A stretch of 64,000 nt of DNA, from assembly GCA_032717465.1 (NCBI GenBank), contig CM064671.1:53879991-53943990 (forward strand). Reading direction: 5' to 3'. This document shows positions 37,298 to 48,027 of this stretch, one piece after another. The stretch comes from Coenobita brevimanus. Its lineage: Eukaryota > Arthropoda > Malacostraca > Decapoda > Coenobitidae. Both the position numbers and the translations under genes were made by a program. The notes beneath the pieces were generated by a model. That model did no database searches, had not been told where the DNA came from, and saw nothing but the letters and a program-made list of their open reading frames with translations. Position 1 is the stretch's first letter, and each line of letters begins with the position of its first letter.

Positions 37298-37965
37298 GGC
37301 AGATTCCCACTGCTACCTGGTGCGTCCCCTTATGGCAGATGGAGGAAGGCTTTGCAGATATATGAGGCATCATCTTAGATGGTGCAGACCATGGGACCCC
37401 CTACAGATATATAGGTTTCAATGAATATTATGAATAAGGTAGCAAAAAATTATACACTACCAGAAATCATGTGAGAGGGAGGTGAGATTATTTGCCACAA
37501 TCCCCCCAGCGAAACATGAATTCTACTGTTTATTATTTTACAGGCATTCCTGTTGGATCATCATTTGCTAAATGTTCAACCGAATTGCCACCTGTGCTTA
37601 CCGGCAGCCTGCCACCGAAAGTGTGTTGGCATTGTCATGGCAAATCAGAGACTGGGAGATTAAACAAACTGATGTCCATGAAGATCTACACGTACAGTGT
37701 AAGAAACCTCACAGATTACACACTTAAAGACTTAATGACTGAATTAGAAGACATTAGTTGGGATATTGCAGGTCTGAGTGAGATCTAAAGAAGGGAAGAG
37801 AAAATAATGCAGCTCCAGGTCAGCAATCACCTATTTTACTACAGAGGATGGCAAAAAGAAAGTGTTTGTAGTGTATGATTTCTGATTAACAAATTTTGCA
37901 AAAACATCGTTAAATTCAGAAGCGTATTTGACAGTGTGGCATGGATTGTAACACAGGTATGCATT
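37298..37965 (+). mobile_element. LINE B copy 2, part 1 (5' region)
   Basis: Matches 32561-32922 plus 33690-33970 of copy 1 as one continuous piece, so it shows the site before the piggyBac MITE was inserted. The frame includes TLKDLMTELEDISWDIAGLS, the start of the endonuclease domain. Copy 2 continues at 44712-45200 and 52957-53865. Confidence 0.78.
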
Positions 37966-38439
37966 GAAAAAAAAAAAGTTTTGATTATTTATGTGATTTT
38001 TATATATTTTTCAGTGCTGATTTTAAAAAGTGGAAACCATTTTCCCCATCATGTAACTTTTTTTTTTTTTTTATTCACAAACCACTTTTTTTTGTTTTCA
38101 TTTTTTATTATAATTTTGCACTTCATAATTATTTACATATGAATACTGTATTACAATGATACTATGTTTGAAAGCAGTGTTTTCTAATTTAAAACAATAA
38201 TTTTTTTTTTATTTCATAAGCCAGAATATAGATGGAGCACAACACAGTGATGAGTCATACCAGTACTGGTGTGATGCAAACATATCTAAGTGTGACTCAG
38301 CTAGCTGACTAGTGCGCTTCTAAATTACTCTCAGTGGAGCGTTTCCTTTTTTATCACATTAATATTTAATGAGAACAGTGGTGTTTTATTGAAAAAGTAG
38401 TGATATTTATTTTTCTTTCTTCACAGACAAGTAAAAATT

Positions 38440-38566
38440 TTGTTGAACTATTAACGTTTGGCATCTAGACGTTGTGTGAACAGTTCTGATCATTTTTGCT
38501 GCACATGTGGAAACTTTTTAGTGAAAAAAAAAAAAAAAAAAAAAAGCTAAGACAATGGACAAAGGG
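38440..38566 (+). pseudogene. unclassified repetitive gene, 5' piece with CxxC motif
   Basis: The reading RCVNSSDHFCCTCGNFLV is a zinc-binding-like CxxC segment, followed by a run of A and then LRQWTKG directly before the TTAA of the piggyBac. The reading resumes after the piggyBac at 42555 as KMFFRILMIRREP. An acceptor-like TTCTTTCTTCACAG precedes it at about 38415-38427. The family seems to be a multi-copy arthropod gene family; I recognise the pattern but cannot assign function. Confidence 0.5.
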
Positions 38567-41500
38567 TTAACCCGTCACTTGTCGAGGTTTTTTGCACCTC
38601 CGACACCCCCCAATCCCGAGCTATTTTGGAGAAAATTTTTGTTGGCTAAAACTAAAGCTTTCTTCGAGAAACAAAGGAAAATCACCAAGAAAGGGCTTAC
38701 CGTGGTCAATATGTGGTCGGAACAGGTGAGGTCCCCCACGCCAGGTATCATATTCTATGATTGACGTGTGAGGCGCTCACGTTTTCTATGGTAGGAAATA
38801 TTGGGAGAAGCAAAAAATAACACCTCTACATTTATTGAACTTGAACTAATAAACAAAAAGAGTAACAATAAAATGAATTTCAAACACATATATATGAAAA
38901 ATAAGCATTGTACCTTCACGCGAGCATAGCGAGTTTGGTCCGAGTGGTAACATGCTATGTGCTAAATTTCTTGTATCAGTCAACATATCATTTTTTCTAC
39001 TTGTATACTTCTGTTTCAATGATATTTTACCAATTTTTACTGTTTGTAAATGTTCTCAGCTGTTTTCATTCATTACGATGACATGCAGCATAAGTATAGT
39101 GCACATCTGCTTACTAAGCCCACTCGCTATGACTCGTATTTCAACATACCCAATTGTTTTATCAGTTTCCTATTATTTTTTTCTTTACATAGAACCTTTC
39201 CTCCACCACTGTAAATGTTTTCAATTATTTACATTCATTACGAGGGCATTTAGCGAAATGCTAGCACATATTCACGTAGCAAGCACAATCTCAAACACTC
39301 GTGTTTCATCTTCTACTCTATTTTTTCACTCCAATTATACTTTCCCACTTACATTACACACGTTTACACCCCTGTACTGCACTATACATACTTACTGGCA
39401 TTATTTATTCTAGTTACCGTCAGAATATCGCACAAAAATACCCTCGCAATGAATGTTTCGACAAACATAATACTCAAACACATACATACAAATTTTTCAC
39501 TTATATTACACACTTTCCCACTTGTTGATTCCTATTTTCATAATTATGGGCCTTATTCATTCCACTGACCATCAGGAAATCGCATCTATATACACTTGCT
39601 AGGAATATTTTGACTCAGAATACATTTCAGCACTTACAATAATTTGAACTTACACCCGTTTGCATTTTTCATAATAATATTTACATATTTACGTGCCTTA
39701 TTTATTCCGCTGAGCGACAGAATATCGCATCAAAATACCCTTGCTAGGTATGTTTCCACTTACATCATATTTATACACTTACATACTAATTTTGCACTTA
39801 TGTTATACCTGTATCCACTTTATACTAATATTTTCAGATCAACAGGACTTATAATTACACTGAGCGTCTGTTTGTCGCATTTACTTCAGAGTTACAGCAT
39901 CCTATTGCATTCACACCATAGTAGAACTGCATCATGGTGTGATACTCGCTGAAACATAGGTGAATACAGAGATCCAAGTCGCACTCGACCCACTCATAGC
40001 GGGTGTCCTTCCTCTGTGTGGTGAGTCTCACCCGGGAATTGCTACACACGTGACACCTGCGTTGGGGCCTAGATGTATTTGGCTGGGGAGGGATAGGAGT
40101 GGTGAAATGGCGGCCGGATATTCTCAGGGGAGTTTAGGCAATAGGGGCAGTGCGGGTGCGATGTTCGGGCCTTCAACAGCATACTGTGCAAACAACTCTC
40201 TTGTGAGCTCCCTCAGAAACCCTTCAAAGGTTTCCTGAACTCCTGTTGTCATGGTGTGCAGGTGGTGGCAATTCAGAGCAGTGATATCTAGCAAGTGAAA
40301 GAACAGTTTCTGATACCACTTCATCGTGGTCCTGGCACACTCTTCCGTCGATATCATGGAGTCTGACTGGTCCACCAGGCGCATGTTAATGTTATAATCC
40401 AGGACACACTCAGGTTTCCGTATGTGACGCCTGTTCTCGCTCTGGTAATCCACGGAATCAGCACAGTGCATCAAGGGGCGGTGAACATGGACAAGAGGCT
40501 TACTTCTCTATTATGGTTCCACACAGTTGCAAGTATGTTGTTGGCTTTGAAGAAGACAACCTCATTCCTGTCAAGTTTCCGCCCTACCTTGACCATGTGA
40601 CGCTGATTCACCTTCACGGTTCCACAGATTCCTGTTTCTTGCGCGTGTAGATAACGAGCAAGAAGAGGGCTAGTGTACCAATTATCCTGGTAAAGGAAGT
40701 GACCATGATGAAGGTAGTCCTCTATCATTGTCTTTACCACTGCTCCTGACAGTCCAATACTCCGATCTTCTATTATGTCTGTCTGTGCACCGATGTACAA
40801 GACTATGTCTTGCACATAACCAGTCCTACAGTCACACATAACAAAGATCTTGAACCCAAAACGGTGCCTTTTGCTGGGTATATACTGCCTAAATGAAATA
40901 TTGCCTCTCCACAACACGAGACTCTCGTCTATGACGAGGTCTCTATAGGGATAAAATGACGAATGAAAGGTTTGCCTCAGGTGATCAAAGACCAACCTAA
41001 TTCGCCTCATCTTATCTGTGTCGTTTGCATTTGCAGGATCATCATCATCATAAAAGTGGAGGCAACTTAGAATTTGTTGGAAGCGATTACGGCTCATGAC
41101 TTAGCCAAATATTGGTGTCAGCATAACAGGGTCCCTTGTCCAGTAGGCCGGATTTCTTTTCTTTCGTTTAATACCAATAAAAAGGACCAGGGCAAAAAAT
41201 AAGAACATTTCTGAAAGGGACACAGGGTAATCAAATATGATAGAATGCCTGCTCCTTGTTCCCAGTCTTTCACTCGCACGGTGCTGGCTGCTTGCAAAAC
41301 GGTTGGTTTGGTCAACAATCTGCTCCACGAAAGCCTCACTGAAAAACAGGTGGAAAAAATCCAGCCTTGTGGAATTAGGGTGAATTCCGGTAGCAATGCA
41401 GCCAATTCGCCCCTGCTCAGTGAAGGGGTGAATGAGGGGAGAAAAATCACTCCCATCCTCCCAGTTCCATCCCACAAATCCCTCGTCCCCATCATCCCCA

Positions 41501-42554
41501 TCAGCGCCTTCGTCTGGGTGGGGAGGAGATGCTGGTGAGGGAGGTTGGGGAGAAGGAGTGCGGAGGGCTTCCCCACTCGCACTCCTCTTCCCTCGGCCTT
41601 TACCCTTTCCCTTTCCCATACCCTTACGGCCTTGACGAACATTAGGGGGCTGTGGGGATGAAGTTCGGGACTATTGGGGAGCATAAGACGTGCTGGGGAG
41701 TGGTTCCTCCCCACCTTCCCCCTCCATCACAACCCCACGTGATTCAGGACGCACCCTCACTCACCCATGTGATACACCCCGCCGCCTCACACCACCTAGG
41801 GAGAGCAATGACTCACTCCCGCCACTCTCACTTTCCATACACCTCCCTGCACTTTCCCTTTCACTCCCCACTCCCTCCACGGCACTTCCTACCTCCCCAA
41901 ACAAAAGACTAGGCCCATACCTGCTCGTCCGATGTGGTATGCGCTCGGGGCCATGGTGAGTTATTACCTCACGTCTGTACCACGTGGCAGCACATCTCAC
42001 GGCTTCGTCCTTATCCTCGTCCTCATCATCAAATTCGGGTTCCACATCACGTTGGGGCTGGGCAGAGGATGTTGCACGTTGTTTTTTGGCCGGCTGCCCC
42101 TCTCTAGCAGCACGGTAAGTCACGTACTGCCGCTTCCTGGGGGACGGGACTTCCTCATCACTGCTGGTGGTTTCCTCCTCCTCTGGCTGCACATAATCTT
42201 TGACAACAACCTCGTTGTCCAGTGGGGAATCACTGTCGCCTGTAAAGGCATCCAGGGCGGCTTGAATTTCGTCCTCTGAGAGACCTCTCTTTGCCATGTC
42301 TGAGCAGGACCATTGGTAACAAGTGAGTGACCGAGCCGCGGGTGAGCGCGGGTCGCGTGGGGTCGCCGAATGTCCCCGCCTGGTGGCAGGTAGGGGAAGG
42401 TTGAGCGACCATACGTACCGAAAATCAAGCGCGAAATTTGAAAATTGTGCAAATTATGTACCTTGCAATTGCGCGCTGTACCGGTACGTCGCCGGGACTG
42501 GCAAATGCAAAATGTTGCAATGTACCCATACATCAATGGGATGCAGTGGGTTAA
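38567..42554 (-). mobile_element. piggyBac-type transposon, nearly complete (element 1)
   Basis: TTAA at both ends (38567-38570 and 42551-42554) with ends starting CCCGTCAC and, reversed, CCCACTGC. It encodes a piggyBac-family transposase on the minus strand. The left 1.3 kb is AT-rich non-coding DNA with repeated CACTTAC and TTTACA motifs. It is the parental type of MITEs A and B. It interrupts the unclassified repetitive gene, whose reading resumes exactly across the TTAA. Confidence 0.92.
39855..42297 (-). pseudogene. piggyBac-family transposase (element 1)
   Basis: Cuts and pastes the element at TTAA. From the ATG at 42297: an acidic N-terminal region (PEFDDEDEDKDE), then IGCIATGIHPNSTRLDFFHL and IVDQTNRFASSQ. 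The DDE_Tnp_1_7 core has LVIDESLVLWRG (first Asp), HFLYQDNWYTSP (second Asp) and DYNINMRLVDQSD (third Asp). The C-terminal cysteine-rich domain reads CHVCSN...CDLDLCIHLCFSEYHT. Breaks: TGA 41761-41763, TAG 41671-41673, TAA 41101-41103, a frameshift near 40474-40490 and another before the Cys-rich end. The three catalytic Asp are all present. Confidence 0.9.
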
Positions 42555-43540
42555 AAAATGTTTTTTAGAATTTTGATGATACGGAGGGAACCTGAAAAGC
42601 ATTGTAATGTCTGTTATTTTTGTTCCTGCATAATTCAAGGATACAACAGAAAGAATATGAAAGAAATTGTTTATCCTAATCCACCACCAGCAACAAGACC
42701 TGTACTACATAGACCCTTGATATACCAATCGCTGCTCCACCTGATTTCCTTGAATACAGTATGAAGAAACTAAGAGGAAGAAAGTGCTGCAGTAGATAAT
42801 GAAGCATTTGTCCCTACTTGCTCAAGCAATAAGCCACAGTCATTCTTTCATGATGAACTTAATGATTTAATAGGAGACCTCGGTCTCCCCAGAGATGCTG
42901 CAGAGCTCTTGGGGTCCTGATTATCAGATAAGATTTTTTTACATCCAAACAACATTTTCTTGGTAATGATATAGAGAAAAAGGGATTGCACCATATTTCA
43001 AGAAAGATGGATCCTTGGTTTACTATGCTGACTTAAGTAGCCCAGTGCAGAAACTTGGCAGAGATTATACTGCTAAAGAATGGAAACTATTTATAGATTC
43101 ATCTAAAAGAAGGCTGACAGGGGTACTTCATCATAATGATAAAAAATATGCACCAATTCCTGTTGCTGATTCTGTGCATTTTGTACCATAATTTTGCAAG
43201 TCTTCTTCAGAAAATCAACTACAATTAACACCGTTGGTTCGTATATGGGGATCTGAAAGTTTTGTGTATCTTACTGGGTCCACAGTCAGGGTATACAAAA
43301 TTTCCATGATACCTCCATAAGTGGGACGGCAAAGAAAAGGATTACATAGGATTCAGAATGTCTTGGAACACTCAATAAAGAATAGGGTGAGAGATACCAT
43401 CAAGATGTCAAGGACATGGAAAGAAGGTACACCAGAGGAAAGTTCTGTTTTATTCACCTGCCTGCCAGTTTGGACTTTTATGCATAAGACAACCACTAAT
43501 GAAGCAGTAGCCAGACACTCAAATGTCTGGCACCACTGTG
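42555..43540 (+). pseudogene. unclassified repetitive gene, main piece
   Basis: Continues the reading interrupted by the piggyBac: IRREPEKHCNVCYFCSCIIQ and YPNPPPATRPV, then ELNDLIGDLGLPRDAAELLG (42855-42920). After that LVYYADLSSPVQKLG-like and EWKLFIDSSKRRL segments follow, then SGYTKFP...KWDGKEKDY near 43285-43350. The CxxC pairs and the GLPRDAAELLG block recall a widely duplicated arthropod family of unknown role, probably mobile. Many stops, so a dead copy. Confidence 0.55.
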
Positions 43541-44014
43541 TGGGAGGAGAGAGGTTAAGGGAGAAGGAAGGCTGGGGGAACTGATAGTTCCTACCCTTCC
43601 CTATTGCATCCCTATCCTTCACACACAGTTACCAGATAGATGGATGTTGGCTACTGCTTCGTTGCCACTTGTCTCATATTTACTATTTCGATGTTGTGAA
43701 CTTGTGTATACGCGAATCTTTTCTCCGGTGTACCAAGGATGCTGGGATGTCAGTATGGTGGTGAACTACTGCTGGATGATTCCAAGGGATGCACTACAAA
43801 TAGCGTGCAAATGACTGGCCACCAAACGAAGTTGTGGTGCGAAAGAACTGAGAAGTTACAACGACTACAGGAGGTATACGTGAGTCATGGAATATATAGT
43901 GTTCTTACCTATATGTATATGTTTAAAAAATTATATTGACTAAATATTTTCATTTTCAGTTAATTTAGAACAATATTGTATACATTGCTTGAAATAAAAA
44001 AAAAATCCTATATT
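43541..44014. other. no gene recognised
   Basis: AT-rich, no supported feature; short chance frames only. Confidence 0.4.
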
Positions 44015-44606
44015 TTAACCCTAGATAGGGAATCTTGATTTTGTTACTATATTAGGTAACGTGGGGTCTGACGGACCCCACGGAAAAAAAATAAAATACT
44101 TCCGTTTGAGATATTTCAAAATGCTTCAATATACAAATAATTCAACCCCTTATCTTTAAATAGGGCCAGAAAAAATTAAGTTTAATTGAAAAAATATATA
44201 TTTTTAAAGTTTATACAAAAATTAATAAATTTTAGGTATACAAATTTTAAAATTAAATCTTGCAAAACTGAAAAGTAATATCATGATTCCTTGGGTGGTC
44301 TGCAGTAGACCGATGTTGGGACCTTCTGTATACAAAAGGAGAAAGACAGCAAATTGAAATAAAAAAATCACAAGAGGGCTCAACTGAGGTTACATTATAG
44401 GTAATCTGGGGTCTAACATACCCCAATGGCTCTATAGAGCAAAATCAGAGCCAGGTACAGCTATGACCCCATCATCCCCATGAAGAGCATCACTAGGCAG
44501 GAAAGTAATGAGACGGACAGACCTGTAGACCTTATGCTCATATTTTTAAAAATTAAATTTCGGGGACTGGGGTTTCTGAGACCCCACATTACCTGTCTAG
44601 GGTTAA
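44015..44606. mobile_element. TTAA-type MITE with TTAACCCTAGA ends
   Basis: TTAACCCTAGATAGG (44015) and, reversed from the right end, TTAACCCTAGACAGG (ending 44606) form 15-bp inverted repeats with one mismatch, TTAA included. The sequence CCCTAGA is like the end of the canonical piggyBac transposon. Subterminal palindromes GTGGGGTC...GACCCCAC recur (about 44070-44090) with similar GGGGT motifs at 44405-44430 and 44570-44585. No coding sequence. It is a different family from elements 1 and 2. Confidence 0.85.
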
Positions 44607-44711
44607 TTAGATTTTTTTTTATGTGATACAAACATTCTTTATGTATCTTTTTTTATTGTGTTCATAAGTGCAATGAAAATAACTTTATATTTTACAGACC
44701 TGTTTCATTAC

Positions 44712-45200
44712 ACTAGGCAAAAAATATATCCAGAAAGAAATACATGTACTCAAATATACACTGACGTCTCAAACCTTATATAAAGAAAAGAAAAACATTT
44801 TATGATGCCATCTTCCAGACTATGGAGCAAGAAAAAAATATATATATCTATGATCATGGGAGACATCAATGCAAAAGCTGGCAAACTGACAAATGGAGAA
44901 GCATGTATGGGAAAATTAGGAGTGGAAGAAAGGAATGACAGAAGTGAAATAGTATCGAATTTTGCTGAAATGCTTAATATGAAAGTAATGATCTCTTTCT
45001 TTTACAAAAGAACAGGCAGAAAATAGACCTGGAGAAATGCAAATGGAGAAACAAAGAATGAAACTGATCTCATCACAGCTAATAATGATGACTTGATCAT
45101 GAATGTCAAATTTATCAACAAGGTAAAAGTAGGAAGTGACTATAGAATGGATGGTTGCAAACCCGGATTCAGCTTCAGAACTGAAAGAATTAGGAAGATT
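44712..45200 (+). mobile_element. LINE B copy 2, part 2 (endonuclease)
   Basis: Aligns with 33985-34450 of copy 1. The frame includes MGDINAKAGKLTNGEACMGK, LGVEERNDRSEIVSNFAEML and, downstream, KVGSDYRMDG, which are the GDxN and SDH-like parts of the AP endonuclease. The break on its left is the block at 37966-44711, and on its right LINE C. Confidence 0.78.
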
Positions 45201-45262
45201 AAAATTAAAATACCCACTAGGGGTAGGAGGGGTTTTCAAGAATACTCCCCCAGTATCTCTGC

Positions 45263-48027
45263 TTGTCGTATGAGGTGACTAAAAGGGTTGGCGGAGGGTT
45301 AGTGCCCCTCTCCGGAAAACAGCTAACTAAAAAGACGAACGAGAAGCCTTGGACAAGGACTGACCAAAAGATGACGACCAAGGACCGGAGAAAGGACATG
45401 GTACAGATCGCGATGCGGAATGTAAGGGGTGCGAATGATGAGGTGAAAGAGAGATTGTCCAGGTGCCTGAGGGTGCGAAAGTGGATGTACAGGGAGTAAC
45501 TGAAACTAAATGGAGAGGAGAGAGTGTGAGAGAATGAGCGTATGGATGGGGTATATATGCAGGAGTAGGTGAGAATCAGTGGGCAAAAGGAGGAATGTGT
45601 ATTGTTGGGAGTAAAAGATGGAAGAAAAACATAAGAGAGTATGGATCAGTTGGCTAAAGGAATGTGTGGATAAGATTGAAAGGTGGAATACAAATGTGGG
45701 CGATTGTGTGCGTGTATGCGCCAACGCAAGATCGTGCAAGCAGAGTGAGAGAAGAGGTCTGGACAAATGTGGAAGAGTGCATGGAAAAGTTTGAAAGGAA
45801 TGGGAGAGTGTTTTTGATCGGTGTTATGAATGGTAAAGTGGGGAATGTGAAGGTGGATGGAATAGTTCGTGAGTGGGGGGTGCCTACTGAGATAGATGAG
45901 AATGGCAGTGCGTTAGTGGACATTTGTGCCAGGAGGAGGTTGGTGATAGCCAATACCCTCTTCAGGCACAATATGATCCACAGGTATACATGGCGATTGA
46001 TGAGCAGGGTGGGTGGTGAACTGAATGAAAGGAAGGCAATGATTGATTATGTGTGTGTGGATGAAAGGATGCGAAGATGTGTAATGGATGCAAGAGCTTA
46101 TAGAGGTTGGGGGAATGGACTTTCTGACCACTACTTGGTGGTGGTCAGAATCAAGATCCAAGTAAGATGGAGAAATAGAAGAAGGGAAGGATGGGAGGAA
46201 GGAGTAGTTACAGGGAGAGTGGAAAGGTTACAAGAGAATGAGAAAAAGGCAGAATATAAGAGAGAAGTGGAGGAACGAATGGGTAAAAATGAATTGGAAC
46301 AGGTGGGGGACGTTGAAGGTGTGTGCAAGATATTCACAGATGAAATATGTGCAGCATGTGATGTGGTGTGTGGGGTGAAAAGAAGGCAGAAGGGGATGCA
46401 AGGAACAGCATGGTGGAATGAAGAAGTCAGCCAGGCTGTGGCACGAAAGAAGAAAGCATATAATGAACGGATAAGAAACAGGGTCGTGGAAGAAGTTGAG
46501 AGACGGAAAAGAGAGTTGTATGCAGAAAGGGAGAGGTGAAAAAATTAGTGAGAGAGAATATGAAGAGAGTGGATGAGGAATTTGGAAGGAATTTGAATGT
46601 AAAGTGGAGGGACTAAGAAAATGTTCTGGGAAGAGGTGAAGAGAGTAAGACTGGGTGGCAGTGAAGTTAGTAGGGGTGTGAAAGATAAAAATGGTAGATT
46701 ACTAGTGGAGAAGGGAGAAAAAGTGAGCAGAAGGAGAGAACACTTTAAGGAATTATTGAACATAGAGAATGGAAGTAATGCGAGTATAAGTGGCTGGGGA
46801 ATGGCTGGGAGAAGGAGGGAGGTGAGAAAACAGAAAGAAATCAGTAGGATAGAAGTTGTGGAAGCAATGAAGAAAGTCAAATTGGGGAAAGCCCCAGAAA
46901 TTTATGGAGTGTGTGGTGAAATGCTGAAGCATGGGGGAGAGATGGCAGTAGAATGGATGTGGACGATGTGCAGACTGGCATGGGAGGAAGGCAGAGTCCC
47001 AGAGGATTGGATGTCAGGTATAATTATTCCCTTGTACAAAAGAAAAGGAGAAAAAGAAGTGTGTGGTAATCATAAGGGCATTTGTCTTCTTAGTGTAATA
47101 GGAAAAGTGTATGGTAGGATACTTTTTGACAGAGTTAGGGAAAGAACAGAGGAATTAGTTGGAGAAGAACAGGGAGGCTTTAGGGAGTGAAGAGGTTGTG
47201 TAGATTAGATATTCATTCTTAGATCTTTAGTGGAAAAGTTTCTAGAGAAGGGAAAGAAGTTGTATGCGGGCTTCATGGATTTGGAGAAAGCCTATGACAC
47301 AGTGGATAGACAAGGATTGTGGAAAGTATTAAGAATATATGGAATAGATGGGAAGTTGTTGAATGCTGTGAGGAGTATGTATGATGGTGCTGAGGCTTCA
47401 GTGAGTGTGGATGGTAAACTGAGTGAATTTTTCTCTTTGAAGGTTGGGTTGAAACTGGGATGTGTCATGTCTCCATGGCTGTTCAGTACGTACACGGATG
47501 GGGTAATAAAAGAGTTACAAGGGAGGGCAGTGGATGTTGGAGTGACCCTAGTGAGAGAGGGTAATGTTTGGAAGCTCCCTGTACTGTTGTTTGCAGATGA
47601 TACTGTGTTAAGTGAGGACGAAGGGGAGCTGCAAGGCTTTGTGGATGAGTTTGGGAGAGTGTGTAAGAAACGAAATCTAAAGGTGAATGTAGGGAAGAGT
47701 AAAGTGATGATTTTTGAGAGAGGTCAAGTCAGTGAATGTACAGTGACGTTGGATGGTGAGGAAATGGAAAATGTGAGTACGTTTAAGTACTTGGGAAGTG
47801 TGATGAGTAAGGATGGAAGTTTGGAGGATGAATTGCTTGAAAGTGTACAACGAGGGAGAAAGGTTGCTGGTTCCTTGAATGTAGTGCTAAGAAGCAGGGA
47901 CGTGAGCATGGAAGTGAAAAAGTTATTACATGACAGTACTGTGATACCAACTCTAACGTATGGAAGTGAAGCTTGGACCTTGTTGGAGCGACACAAGTCA
48001 GGAGTGAGAGCAGTGGAAATGAGTTAT
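45263..48027 (+). pseudogene. LINE C endonuclease and reverse transcriptase, main part
   Basis: The endonuclease has VCVYAPTQD, LIGVMNGKVG (GDxN with Asp replaced), HRYTWRL, MIDYVCVDERM and LSDHYLVVVRI. The RT has KLGKAPEIYGV, IIIPLYKRKGEKEVCGNHKG, GFMDLEKAYDTVDRQ (catalytic Asp), GCVMSPWLFS and LFADDTVLSED (FADD). A C-terminal segment FKYLGSVMSKDG follows. Breaks: frameshifts between 45499 and 45664 and near 46540, TGA 47188-47190 and TAG near 47209. Reading continues in one frame from 45664 through 48027 apart from stops and is cut by the TTAA insertion at 48028. Confidence 0.87.

Noticed and set aside
38925..38960. tRNA-like GGTCCGAGTGGTAAC within the non-coding part of element 1
   Set aside because: Looks like an A box but no B box or acceptor pairing follows, so it is not called a tRNA or SINE.
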